This document shows positions 25,584 through 34,573 of a stretch of 64,000 nucleotides of DNA, piece by piece. The position numbers and the translations under genes are program-made. Below the pieces are notes generated by a model that saw nothing but the letters and a program-made list of their open reading frames with translations, made no database searches and was not told the origin of the DNA. Location of the stretch: positions 62,001 to 126,000 of the forward strand of contig NZ_NMUA01000007.1 of NCBI RefSeq assembly GCF_002312805.1. Reading direction: 5' to 3'. How positions within the stretch are numbered: the first letter of the stretch is position 1; the number at the start of each line of letters is the position of its first letter. The stretch is from Sphingobium sp. D43FB. Its GTDB lineage: Bacteria > Pseudomonadota > Alphaproteobacteria > Sphingomonadales > Sphingomonadaceae.

Positions 25584-26360
25584 TCAGCGCGGGCCGCTAT
25601 ACCCCACCGCAGCGCTGATCTGCTCGGCCGACCGCATCACCTGCAGCGCCAGTGTCGTGCGCAATTCATCGGTCAGATAATGGGCCGCGCTGGCGATCGA
25701 GATAGCGATGCAGATATTGCCCTTCGCATCGCGGATCGGTGTCGCGATCGATCGTACACCGTCACCCAATTCGCTGTCATGCAGCACTTCGCCCCGCGCC
25801 TTGTGGCCCTGCATTTCGGCGATGAAAGCGTTGATCGCCGCGCGCGACGGCTTGCCGCCCTTGGCCGCAACATACAGCCGCTCCCAGGTCGCCTCATCCT
25901 CGTCCAGCAACAGCGCCTTGCCGAGGCCCGTTTCCGCGATCGGCCGACGATCGCCCGGTGCCGTGGCCACGCGCAACCGCTGCGTTCCTGTCACCCGATC
26001 GAGATGGCGGGAAAAATCCCCCTCGCGCTTGCCCACGAACACGCAAAAACCGCTGCGTTCGGACAATAATTCCATAAATGGCCGGGCGATCCGCACAAAG
26101 TCGATCTGCTCGGTCGCCAGCACGCCCAATTGCAGCAGCTTCGGCCCCAGCGCAAAGCCGTCCCGCGTCACGGCCAGATAATTGCGCGACTTGAGCGCCT
26201 GCACCAGCCGGTGCGCCGTGGTCTTGCTCATGCCAAGCTTGCGGGCCAGGTCGGCGGCGCGAATGGGGCCGTCGATTACTTCGTCCATGATGTCGAGCGC
26301 GCGCATCAGCGTCTGCGTGCCCTTGACGCCCGGTTCCTTGCTGTCTTCGCTATCGCTCAT
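25584..26360 (-). CDS. IclR-family transcriptional regulator (second copy)
   Basis: This 258-residue protein has a helix-turn-helix at about residues 28-70 (ADLARKLGMSKTTAHRLVQAL) and an IclR effector domain with [12 protein letters not shown]. It is a paralogue of the regulator at 896-1723. Their recognition helices are similar but not identical (LTRSTTHRL versus MSKTTAHRL). It may control the rhamnogalacturonan set, the MFS-DUF3237-TonB receptor genes upstream of it, or both. It lies 83 bp after the MFS gene on the same strand. Confidence 0.9.
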   Translation of the reverse strand: MSDSEDSKEPGVKGTQTLMRALDIMDEVIDGPIRAADLARKLGMSKTTAHRLVQALKSRNYLAVTRDGFALGPKLLQLGVLATEQIDFVRIARPFMELLSERSGFCVFVGKREGDFSRHLDRVTGTQRLRVATAPGDRRPIAETGLGKALLLDEDEATWERLYVAAKGGKPSRAAINAFIAEMQGHKARGEVLHDSELGDGVRSIATPIRDAKGNICIAISIASAAHYLTDELRTTLALQVMRSAEQISAAVGYSGPR

Positions 26361-26379
26361 ATCATGTTCGCCATGCGTC

Positions 26380-26390
26380 CCAGATAAAGG
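26380..26390. promoter_or_regulatory. Weak operator-like site before the second IclR gene
   Basis: CCAGATAAAGG, 20 bp upstream of the IclR start, keeps the CCA...GG frame of the 11-bp motif but departs from it in the centre. It could be an autoregulatory site. Evidence is weak. Confidence 0.2.
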
Positions 26391-26443
26391 AACGTCTATC
26401 CTTCAAATCGGCGCACCTGTCAGCAGATTTGTGCGGTACGCGC

Positions 26444-27640
26444 TCAAGCCCGATAGTCGAGCGCGCCCCGCTTTGCCAACTCCCCGCTCACCGGATCGAA
26501 GATCATGTTGAGCACCAGCCCCACCGCCAGCACGGCTGCAAACAGCGTCGCGAGGTAGAAGCCATAAATGGCATCGCCGAAATAATCGCCGATCAACCCC
26601 ATCGCCAACGGTGCCACCACCGCACTGACGCAGGTGAAGAACAGGATCACGCCCGAAATCGCGCCATGCTGGGGCTTTGGAAAGCAACTGATGCCCTTGG
26701 AATTGAGCGTCGGGTACAGCACCGACATGAACAGGCCCGACAAGGGCAGCGACATCACCGCCATCGGCCGCCCGCCAAAAATGGCCAGCGCAAAGCACAC
26801 CAGGATGGCAATGCCGCACGAGGCCAGCACGGCGGTCCAGTTGAACCGCTCCAGCAGCCAGAGACCGGCAAAGCGGCCGATGACGCGCAGAATAAAGAAG
26901 ATCGACAACGCATAGGCCGCCCATTGCCAGCCCGGCCCGGCATAGCCCGCCAACAATGTCGGCATCCACACATAGATGGCGGTCTCCACGCCCACATAGA
27001 GCATGATCCCGCTGCTGAACGCCAGCGCATAGCGATTGCGCATCATCGCCAGCATGTCGGCCATAGGCGCGCTGTCCGTTTTCGCCTGCACCGGCGGGTA
27101 GGGCACGCGCCAGGCGAGGATCATAAGCAATCCGCACAGCGCAGCGGCGATCAGATAGAGCCATTTCCACGACGCATCATGCGACAGCAGATAAGCGACG
27201 ATCGCCGGCCCGATGATCGCGCCGATGCCGAAAAACCCCTCGACCACATTCATGGTCGCCGTATGCGCGCGCGTCGATGTCGATATGTCGCCGATCAACG
27301 CCAGCGCCGCCGTCTTGAAGATGCCGACCGCAAGCCCGCCGACGAACAGCAGGACCAGAAACAGGCCGAAACTGCTGACCCAGGCGAACAGGGAGGCACT
27401 CAAGCCGAACAGCGCCAGGCCCGCCAAAATCGTCGGCTTGCGCCCGAACCGGTCCGCCATCGATCCCAGCAAGACCCCGGCCAGCGCGATGCCGCTCATC
27501 GTCGCATAGTGAAAGGCACCGCCCGCCGTCATGCCCAGGCCGAATTCGCGGATCACCGACGGAATGATCACTCCGACCGATTCCGATGTCATCGCGAACA
27601 TCAGGAACATCAAATAGGTGAGCCAACGAATGCGAGCCAT
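26444..27640 (-). CDS. MFS transporter
   Basis: This 398-residue protein has about 12 hydrophobic segments. The MFS signature between helices 2 and 3 reads GSMADRFGRKPTILAG. The N-terminal MFLMFAMTSESVGVIIP and the helix-5 region IGPAIVAYLL are typical of small organic-acid or sugar porters. I do not recognise its substrate. It follows the DUF3237 gene by 12 bp and a TonB receptor, so the three probably form one uptake unit: receptor, accessory protein, inner-membrane carrier. Confidence 0.8.
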   Translation of the reverse strand: MARIRWLTYLMFLMFAMTSESVGVIIPSVIREFGLGMTAGGAFHYATMSGIALAGVLLGSMADRFGRKPTILAGLALFGLSASLFAWVSSFGLFLVLLFVGGLAVGIFKTAALALIGDISTSTRAHTATMNVVEGFFGIGAIIGPAIVAYLLSHDASWKWLYLIAAALCGLLMILAWRVPYPPVQAKTDSAPMADMLAMMRNRYALAFSSGIMLYVGVETAIYVWMPTLLAGYAGPGWQWAAYALSIFFILRVIGRFAGLWLLERFNWTAVLASCGIAILVCFALAIFGGRPMAVMSLPLSGLFMSVLYPTLNSKGISCFPKPQHGAISGVILFFTCVSAVVAPLAMGLIGDYFGDAIYGFYLATLFAAVLAVGLVLNMIFDPVSGELAKRGALDYRA

Positions 27641-27652
27641 TTGTCTGCGGTC

Positions 27653-28186
27653 CTAAACCAGCTTGTACATGCGAATGCGCACGGCGGGGGTGTCCATCTC
27701 CGGCACGGGGCCGACCGTCCCTGCGAACACGGCTTCGTTCAGCCAGGCATGCGGCCCATTGGGCACTTCGAACACGGCGCTCGTCCGTGCATAGCCCTTG
27801 CCCGCCACGCCCTTGTTGCGGATGTGGATGACGGTGCCGTCGGCCTCCCGCATCAGATAGGCGGCCTCCAATTCGGTCATGCCGTCCGGGCGGATCAATT
27901 GCCAGTCCATGCCTTCGGGAAAGATGGTGCCGCTGATCCGTGGCCCCTTGAACGTGCCGCCGGTGATCGGGATGCGCACGCGCTTGCCATGCGGCGTTTC
28001 GCCAATCTCTTCGGGCGGGCCCAATGTCACGATCGCTTCATAGACGAATTCCGCCTTGGGAATGTCCTCTGCCACGGGCGCAGGCGCGGCCGCTTTCGCC
28101 ATGAAGGGAACGGCCGCCAGTCCGCCAGCGGAGAGCAACAGGCTACGGCGCGTCTGCGGGTCGTTCTGGAATTGCCTGTCGGCCAT
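27653..28186 (-). CDS. DUF3237 family protein, exported
   Basis: This 177-residue protein has a twin-arginine-like leader (TRRSLLLSAGGLAAVPFMAKAAA). A small beta-barrel-like DUF3237 domain follows, with FVYEAIVTLGPPEEIGETPHG, GGTFKGPRISG, DGTVIHIRNKG and FEVPNGPHAWLNEAVFAG. No enzymatic role is established for the family to my knowledge. The frame is open to 28288, but ATG 28186 begins the leader. It lies between the TonB receptor (55 bp) and the MFS gene (12 bp), suggesting a periplasmic binding or processing role for the same ligand. Confidence 0.8.
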   Translation of the reverse strand: MADRQFQNDPQTRRSLLLSAGGLAAVPFMAKAAAPAPVAEDIPKAEFVYEAIVTLGPPEEIGETPHGKRVRIPITGGTFKGPRISGTIFPEGMDWQLIRPDGMTELEAAYLMREADGTVIHIRNKGVAGKGYARTSAVFEVPNGPHAWLNEAVFAGTVGPVPEMDTPAVRIRMYKLV

Positions 28187-28241
28187 GATGCTGCCCTTTC
28201 CGAAAAAATGGGGCGTCCCGTGGGGGACGTCCCACCCTAGC

Positions 28242-30611
28242 TTAGAATTGCATGCCGAGGCGCACGCCATAAGTGCGCGGCGGATCATAATTGGCGGTGG
28301 TGGAACTCCACACCGTCACCAGATTATTGGCCACGCGCTCGTCCTCCAGATTGTTGACGAAGCCGGTGATGGACAATTGTCCATCTTCGGTTTCATACCG
28401 CAGGTTGAGGTCGGTCTTGGTATAGGATGCGCGGCGGCTCTGCGCATAATTTTGGATGTCGCTGAACGTCCGCGACTGGACATAGAAGTCCACGCTCGGC
28501 GTCAGGCTACCCGCACCGCCCACGTCGAAGATATGCGCATAGCTGACCCGCGCGCTCCACTTTGGCGCATTGGGCAGTTCATTGCCCGATACGTCGCGCA
28601 CGACGTTGGTGGGCAAAGGCAGGTTGCCGAACGCACCGGTGACGCCGTTATAATTGCCGCTGCCCGAATTGAGATTGTCCGATGCCGTCGGGAAGGACCG
28701 GATCTTCGCGTCAAGATAGGAGACGAAGCCGCTGATCCGGTCATTGCTCGTCGGTCGGACGATCGCTTCCAGTTCGATCCCGCGCAGCCGCGCCGTCGCG
28801 GCATTGGTCGTGACCGCCGACACCTGATTGGTCAGCGGATTGAGCACGATGCTCGATACCTGCAGATCCTTATAGTCCATGTTGAACGCCGTGGCGGCGA
28901 GGTAGAGCTTGCCACCCATCAGCGAGCTGCGCACGCCGATTTCGTAATTGGTCACGGTTTCGGGCTGATATTCCCGGAACTCCGGCGCGTTGCCGGTGGC
29001 TTCTAGGCCACCGCCACGAAAACCCGTGCCGACGCTGGCATAGGCCAGCGTTTCGGGCGTTAGCTCGTAATTCACGCCCGCCTTCCAACTGACATTGGAA
29101 AATTTCGCTTCCGGCCGGTTGGTGTCATCGGTCAGGGCATAGACGAAGGGAATGCCGGGACAGGTCGTTGGCGTGATATTCTCCAGCGTGATCGTGTCGC
29201 CGGGACAGACCAGTTCGATATTGCGCTGGTTGACCTGCTCCCAGGTCGACCGCACGCCGCCCAGGATTTTCAAACCCGGTGCCAGTTCATAGGTGCCCTG
29301 CCCGAACACCGCCTGCGACTTGGTGCCCTGACCGCGATAGGAGGTCACGACATCGACACCGCTGATGGTCGTAATATTATTGCCCGTGCCTGCGACCTTG
29401 GCGAGTCCTGCGGCAGTGAGGATGCTGCCGAACGGCGCGGGCGCTGTATCGCCGGCATGTAGCAGGCGCGTACCCGACGGCTGCTTGTCCTGATAGAGGA
29501 AGCCGCCCAGAACCAGGTCGAACCGGCCGGAATTATAATTGACGTTCACCTCATGCGACTGGGTTTCGGTCCGACGGTTGATATTCTGCTGCGTGAACAC
29601 GCCGGTCGCGGAATCCACGCCATTATTCTTCAGCACCGAATAGCCCGCCAGATAGGTGAGCGACAGCGCGTCGGTCGCCTGCCAGGTCAGCCGCGACCGG
29701 GCGGCATAATATTTCAGGTCCATCTGATTGTCGGTGACCAGATCCTGCCCCGGATTGACGACTTCATCATAGATGGTCTGGATCGGGCCGAAGACCCCCG
29801 CCGCGATATCCGCATCGGGATAGACGTTGCGGCTGCGCATATAGGTGAGCGGGATCGTGCCCTTATTTTCCCCATAGTTGAGCGAAAGGCGCCAGGTCAG
29901 GCTATCGCCCAGACGCAGGATGCTGTTGACGCGCAGCCCGGCCTGGTCGGTCTTGTTGTAATTCTGCCGGGCGCCATATTTGCCCTCGAACCCGTCATCG
30001 ACCTGGCGATAGGCGGCAATACGCAGGGCAAAAGCGTCACTGATCGGCAGGTCGACGGCGGCGCGTGCGCGCACTTCATTGAACCGGCCATATTGAATGT
30101 CGGCGTTGAAGCCCAGATCCTTGCCAGGATCAGCCGTGTTGATGTTGACGACGCCTGCGGTCGCATTGCGCCCATAAACGGTGCCCTGCGGCCCGCGCAG
30201 CACTTCGACGGAGCCAAGGTCGAACAGGCCGAGCGTCAGCACGGCGGCAGACGGATCATAGATGCCGTCAATCTGCGTCGCGACCGTGGAATAGCCGCTG
30301 AAGCTGTTGTTGCTGCCGATGCCGCGAATGGCAAAGCCGTTCTGGCTCGATTGCAGGCCCGGCACCGTGCTGGTCAGCGCGGCGGCGGAATCCACGCCCT
30401 GGCGGTTCAAACTGTCCTGCGACACGACGCTGATGGCGACCGGCGCCTTGGACAATTTCTCGGAGGTTTTTTGCGCGGTGACGATGATGTCGCCGCCATA
30501 ATTGTCGACCATGTCCGTTTCAGCCTTCGGCGGCGCTACATCCTGCGCCAGCGCGGGGAAGGACAAGGCGGCGACACTGGCGCCGACGAACAGAAATGAG
30601 AAATGCTTCAC
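28242..30611 (-). CDS. TonB-dependent receptor
   Basis: This 789-residue receptor has a signal peptide ending FPALAQ. Plug features are DIIVTAQKTSEKLSKAPVAI, AIRGIGSNNSFSGY and EVLRGPQGTVYGRNATAGVV, and the barrel C-terminus is YGVRLGMQF. This subfamily is common in sphingomonads and often serves small hydrophobic or aromatic ligands rather than long glycans; applying that here is inference. The start is GTG 30611, with AGGGAG about 6 nt upstream, which begins a normal leader. The ATG at 30662 would add 17 unlikely residues across a hairpin. Confidence 0.9.
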   Translation of the reverse strand: MKHFSFLFVGASVAALSFPALAQDVAPPKAETDMVDNYGGDIIVTAQKTSEKLSKAPVAISVVSQDSLNRQGVDSAAALTSTVPGLQSSQNGFAIRGIGSNNSFSGYSTVATQIDGIYDPSAAVLTLGLFDLGSVEVLRGPQGTVYGRNATAGVVNINTADPGKDLGFNADIQYGRFNEVRARAAVDLPISDAFALRIAAYRQVDDGFEGKYGARQNYNKTDQAGLRVNSILRLGDSLTWRLSLNYGENKGTIPLTYMRSRNVYPDADIAAGVFGPIQTIYDEVVNPGQDLVTDNQMDLKYYAARSRLTWQATDALSLTYLAGYSVLKNNGVDSATGVFTQQNINRRTETQSHEVNVNYNSGRFDLVLGGFLYQDKQPSGTRLLHAGDTAPAPFGSILTAAGLAKVAGTGNNITTISGVDVVTSYRGQGTKSQAVFGQGTYELAPGLKILGGVRSTWEQVNQRNIELVCPGDTITLENITPTTCPGIPFVYALTDDTNRPEAKFSNVSWKAGVNYELTPETLAYASVGTGFRGGGLEATGNAPEFREYQPETVTNYEIGVRSSLMGGKLYLAATAFNMDYKDLQVSSIVLNPLTNQVSAVTTNAATARLRGIELEAIVRPTSNDRISGFVSYLDAKIRSFPTASDNLNSGSGNYNGVTGAFGNLPLPTNVVRDVSGNELPNAPKWSARVSYAHIFDVGGAGSLTPSVDFYVQSRTFSDIQNYAQSRRASYTKTDLNLRYETEDGQLSITGFVNNLEDERVANNLVTVWSSTTANYDPPRTYGVRLGMQF

Positions 30612-30634
30612 GATACTCTCCCTTTTTATGGAGG

Positions 30635-30663
30635 CTTGGATCGTCACCCTGTTTCGATCCAAG
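30635..30663. repeat. Perfect 9-bp inverted repeat in the receptor leader
   Basis: CTTGGATCG (30635-30643) and CGATCCAAG (30655-30663) are perfectly complementary with an 11-nt loop. They lie in the 73-bp gap between the SGNH esterase stop and the receptor start. No T-run follows on the minus strand, so a regulatory protein site or an mRNA-processing hairpin is likelier than a terminator. Confidence 0.55.
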
Positions 30664-30684
30664 TCCTTGTTTTCATGCTATGAT

Positions 30685-31935
30685 TTAGAAGTTGAAATGG
30701 TCCCACGCGGCCTTGGCCATGGCGGCATAGCCCGCGTCCGACGGGTGGAGCTTGTCGCCACAATCATATTGGACGAGGATATGGTCGGGCGCGGCGGGAT
30801 CGCGGACGGCGGCGTCGAAATCGATCACGCCGTCAAACTCGCCGCTGGTGCGGATCCACTGGTTGATGGCCTGGCGGATCACTTCCTTGGCGGGCGTCGC
30901 ATAGCCTGGAAAGGTCGATCCCAGGAACGGCGTCAGCGTCGCGCCATGGACTTTGATGCCATGCGCCCGCGCCCGCGCGATCATCTGGCGATAGCCAGCG
31001 ATCAGGTCATCGGCGGTGATCGTGTCATGCAGCCCGTCGGTACGCGGATTGTCCAGACCGCTCAGCCCCAGATCGTTAATCCCCTCCAGCAGGACGATGT
31101 CGGTAACGCCAGGCACGGCCAGCGCGTCGCGGTCGAACCGCGCCAGGCCGCTCGGCCCGACTTCTTCGCGCAACACCCGATTGCCGCCGATGCCCGCATT
31201 GGCGATGCCGACATTGGCGATCCCCTTGGCGTTCAGCATCTTGGCCAACTGCCCTGGCCAACCGCGCAGCAGCGGATCTTTGGCCCCAAAGCCATCGGTA
31301 ATGGAATCGCCAAAGGCGACGATCGTCCGGGCGTCCTTATCCGACTGCACCAATACCGACGTGACGATTTCACGGCTCGATACCGGCTTGGCACCGCGCA
31401 ACGTCGCTGATCCGGTCTGGTCGCTGCCGATCGCCCATTCGGCACGATGATTGGGGTCGGCCTGCGGCAAGATCACCTTGGTGGGCAGATAGACGCTGAC
31501 CACCGCCACCGCGCCTGGCTTCACCTGCAGCGACAGCGGGTCGGACAAGAGCGGCGCCCCTGCGGGCAGCCGTACCGATCGCGCGCCGGAAAAGGTCAAA
31601 GGACGGATGGTGGCCGCATCGATCCGCCCCTGCGCGTCAGCGAGAGCGATGGTGGCGCTGCCGATCGCGACATCGGTCGGCTGGGTGTCGCCCGACAGGC
31701 GCACTTGAACCTTCGTGCCGCCCGCGCTCAGGCGCAGATGATAGCGGATGGTCCCCTGCACCTCCGGCGCCGGTTCCCAGAAATCGAAGGGCAGCTTGGC
31801 GACGGGCAAAGACGGGCTGGATGCCCAGCTCGCGACCCAGCGGCCATCGTCCGCCGCCACCGCCTGCACCGGCAGCAGCGCCGCCTGCATCGCGATAACC
31901 CCAAGGGCAAGCCGGCCTATCATCCTCTTACGCAT
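30685..31935 (-). CDS. Secreted SGNH/GDSL esterase with N-terminal beta-domain
   Basis: This 416-residue protein has a signal peptide (RLALGVIAMQAALLPVQAVA). A beta-sandwich region comes next, followed by the SGNH domain with VAFGDSITDGFG, GIGGNRVL, LLEGINDLG and the Asp-His segment KLHPSDAG. It is the same architecture as the protein at 9657-10838, but it sits here behind a tannase-family lipoprotein (16-nt overlap). ATG 31935 is kept because AAGGA lies 8 nt upstream; ATG 31923 is the alternative. It probably removes small acyl groups from sugars in the periplasm. Confidence 0.82.
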   Translation of the reverse strand: MRKRMIGRLALGVIAMQAALLPVQAVAADDGRWVASWASSPSLPVAKLPFDFWEPAPEVQGTIRYHLRLSAGGTKVQVRLSGDTQPTDVAIGSATIALADAQGRIDAATIRPLTFSGARSVRLPAGAPLLSDPLSLQVKPGAVAVVSVYLPTKVILPQADPNHRAEWAIGSDQTGSATLRGAKPVSSREIVTSVLVQSDKDARTIVAFGDSITDGFGAKDPLLRGWPGQLAKMLNAKGIANVGIANAGIGGNRVLREEVGPSGLARFDRDALAVPGVTDIVLLEGINDLGLSGLDNPRTDGLHDTITADDLIAGYRQMIARARAHGIKVHGATLTPFLGSTFPGYATPAKEVIRQAINQWIRTSGEFDGVIDFDAAVRDPAAPDHILVQYDCGDKLHPSDAGYAAMAKAAWDHFNF

Positions 31936-33671
31936 TCGAAGCTTTCCTTTTTCTCGACATCGCCCTGGCCCTTATACCGGGCATAAGCGGGGTATCGGCA
32001 GATTGGACGGGTACGGCCCGGCCACGGACTGGCCGCAGCAGCCACGGCATTCAGTTGTTCGGGCGCACGGCCCCGCTCGACCCAATCGACCATCGCGGCA
32101 AAGGCGTCATAGCGATCGGTCGATGGCCCACCTTCGCAATGGTTCATGCCGGGCACAGGGAAGACGCGCACGGTGTCCGCGCCCTTGCCCGCATAACGGG
32201 CATCGACCTCCCGATACCATTGCAGCGTATCTTCGAGCGAGAAGACCGGATCGGCCGCGCCATGCGGCACGATCAGCTTGCCGCCAGCCGCCCGGAACCC
32301 ATCGATATCGGGCGACCGCGCCGACATCATGTCCCAACCCGAAGTCGGGAAGGGGGCCGCCACGCGATAGATGGCGTCCGCATCGCGATCGAAATCATAG
32401 CCCATCTGCCATTGCATCATGCCCTGCGGATCGGCAGCCACCAGCTTGGGCGGCGTCTGGAAGATGGCGGACAGGGCCGATCCGCCGACGACGATGCTCA
32501 GCGCTGGGACACCTTCCTTGGCCAGTCCGACTTTCCACACCGCCCAGCCCGGCTCGCCGACGCCCCCGTCCCAGGGAAAACGGACATAGAGCGGCAACCC
32601 ATCGCTCTTGCGCGGACCGGCCATGGACCGGACAAGCGCATCGATCTGCAAATTGGACAAACACTGTCCGTTTCGCTGTCCGGTACAGGCAAAACTGCGC
32701 AACACCGGCAGCACATCTTCATTGCCGCACTGGCCATAATGCGCGACCAGACCATCGGCCACGCCATCCTTGGCGTCGCACGCCTTCAGTATGGCCTGCC
32801 GAACGATCCCCAATTCGCTGGTCGAAAATGCGTTCGCCAATTGTCCGAACGGTCGCACGCCATCGGGACCGGGCGGCACGAGGCGGCCAAATGTCTGCAC
32901 GTCCCAGGCCTGCGCCAACGCCGCGCGCGGCAGAGACATGCCCGGTGCCGCCGCGACGATCCCGTCGAAAGCATCAGGATAGCGATGCGCGACCGCCAAT
33001 CCTTCCTGGCCACCCTTGGAACAGCCTGCAAAATAGGAATAGCGCGGTGCGCTGCCATAAAAGGTCGCGATCGCAGCCTTCGCCGCATCGGTCACCGCCC
33101 CCAATGACGCATAGGCATAGTTGCGCCGCGCTTGCGGGTCGAAGCCGAACGCCACCGCGCCGCCCATGGCCGGGTCGCTGTTGACCGCATTGTCATGCCC
33201 AGAATCCTGGCTGACCACCGCGTAGCCCTGGGCCAATGCAGGTGTGACGAGGCCAACGCCAGCCAACGCGCCCAACGCATTGCCAATGTCGCCATTGGTG
33301 CCACCGCCGCCCTGGAACAGAAAACGCCCATTCCATTCCATCGGCAAACGCAGATGGAATTTGATCGCATAGCTTTGGCCGTCCACGCCCTGCCGCTCGG
33401 CCATTATCGCCTGCACGTCGCAATGCGCCTTCAGCGGGACCGTGCTGTCATATTGAAAACCACGCGGATCGGGCGCAGGCGCTGGCCCTTCCGGCACGAA
33501 CACCGCGCTGGTCACCCGCGTCGAGGCGTCGGGCCAATGGCCTTGCAGTGTCGATGCAAAGGCGGCGCAGCGATCACCGACCGCTGCGGTCGGCGCGACA
33601 TCGGTCAAGGATGTACAGCCGCTCAGCGCCGCGATCGCGGCGGCTATGCCAGAATAGCGCCATTCGTTCAT
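31920..33671 (-). CDS. Tannase/feruloyl esterase family lipoprotein
   Basis: This 583-residue protein starts with a lipoprotein leader whose lipobox is LSGC near residue 20. The tannase fold is recognisable from FHLRLPMEWNGRFLFQGGGG, the nucleophile motif FAGCSKGGQEGLA and the histidine segment MNHCEGG. The paired cysteines next to Ser and His are the family's disulfide-linked triad. It should hydrolyse aromatic acid esters of sugars (feruloyl or galloyl). The frame is open to 33947, but the lipobox fixes ATG 33671, which overlaps the ROK stop by 4 nt. It is therefore co-translated with sucrose-type enzymes. Confidence 0.87.
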   Translation of the reverse strand: MNEWRYSGIAAAIAALSGCTSLTDVAPTAAVGDRCAAFASTLQGHWPDASTRVTSAVFVPEGPAPAPDPRGFQYDSTVPLKAHCDVQAIMAERQGVDGQSYAIKFHLRLPMEWNGRFLFQGGGGTNGDIGNALGALAGVGLVTPALAQGYAVVSQDSGHDNAVNSDPAMGGAVAFGFDPQARRNYAYASLGAVTDAAKAAIATFYGSAPRYSYFAGCSKGGQEGLAVAHRYPDAFDGIVAAAPGMSLPRAALAQAWDVQTFGRLVPPGPDGVRPFGQLANAFSTSELGIVRQAILKACDAKDGVADGLVAHYGQCGNEDVLPVLRSFACTGQRNGQCLSNLQIDALVRSMAGPRKSDGLPLYVRFPWDGGVGEPGWAVWKVGLAKEGVPALSIVVGGSALSAIFQTPPKLVAADPQGMMQWQMGYDFDRDADAIYRVAAPFPTSGWDMMSARSPDIDGFRAAGGKLIVPHGAADPVFSLEDTLQWYREVDARYAGKGADTVRVFPVPGMNHCEGGPSTDRYDAFAAMVDWVERGRAPEQLNAVAAAASPWPGRTRPICRYPAYARYKGQGDVEKKESFECVRG

Positions 33672-34573
33672 GCCTGGCTCCCCCTCAACGCATTCTGCCC
33701 CACGATGATCGCCCCCAATGGCCCCGCATCGCGCCCCAAGGCAGGCGGCACGATCAACGTCTCCAGCGCAGCGATATCCAGCCCCGCCAGATAACCGCCC
33801 AGATTGGCGGCGACCGCCACCCGTATCTTCGCAAGCAGGGTCGGACGGAAATCCAGCACTCCGCCGCCGATCACCAGTCGCTGGGGCGACACGCACAGGA
33901 TCAGCATCGCCACCCATTCGCCCAATTCGCGCGCCACCCGATCCCAAAGCGGATCGTCATCGGGCATATCCGCCAGTGCGCCGTTCGCCCGCGCCGCCAG
34001 CGCCGGACCACCGACCAGCCCCTCCAGGCAATCGCCATGGGCAGGGCATGCCCCCGCAAACAGGTCGCCCGCCGTCCGCCGGATACGCATATGCCCCGCC
34101 TCAGGGTGCAGGCGGCCATGCACGGCCTTGCCATCGACCACCAGGCCAAGGCCAACGCCCGTGCCGATCGTCGCATAGCCATGCACCGCGCATCCCATCG
34201 CCGCACCCCATTGCCCCTCGGCCAGGGCCGCGCCCCCGACATCGGTGTCGATCCCGACGGGCAGGGCGAAACGGCGCGCAAAATGCCCATGCACATCTGC
34301 CCCCGCCCAGCCGGGCTTGGGCGTATTTTCCATATGGCCAAAACGTGGACTGCTGGCGTCCAGGCATAGCGGCCCGAAGCTGCCGATCCCGATCGCCGCG
34401 AACGGCACCTCGTCCTGCCATGCCGCCAAGGTTGCCGAAATCCGGTCCAGCGTCTCTGGCCCTTCGGTCGCCCAGCGCTCCTGCCGCAGGATATCCTTGC
34501 CCCGCGCCAGCGTCGCGATACATTTGGTGCCGCCCAATTCGACGCCCGCGATCATGGTTTCCGGTGTCGTCAT
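33668..34573 (-). CDS. ROK-family fructokinase
   Basis: This 301-residue cytoplasmic sugar kinase has GVELGGTKC near the N-terminus (phosphate-1 motif). It also has GIGSFGPLCLD, IGTGVGLGLVVDGK and a zinc-binding segment (HPEAGH ... CPAHGDCLEGLVGGPAL). This form of the zinc motif is typical of bacterial fructokinases. It would phosphorylate the fructose released by the GH68 enzyme encoded directly upstream, with which it overlaps by 4 nt. ATG 34573 is chosen; upstream frame would overlap GH68 by 139 nt. Confidence 0.87.
   Translation of the reverse strand: MTTPETMIAGVELGGTKCIATLARGKDILRQERWATEGPETLDRISATLAAWQDEVPFAAIGIGSFGPLCLDASSPRFGHMENTPKPGWAGADVHGHFARRFALPVGIDTDVGGAALAEGQWGAAMGCAVHGYATIGTGVGLGLVVDGKAVHGRLHPEAGHMRIRRTAGDLFAGACPAHGDCLEGLVGGPALAARANGALADMPDDDPLWDRVARELGEWVAMLILCVSPQRLVIGGGVLDFRPTLLAKIRVAVAANLGGYLAGLDIAALETLIVPPALGRDAGPLGAIIVGQNALRGSQA

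Noticed and set aside
33672-33947. N-terminal extension of the tannase
   Set aside because: It overlaps the fructokinase gene, and the lipoprotein signal at ATG 33671 marks the true start.
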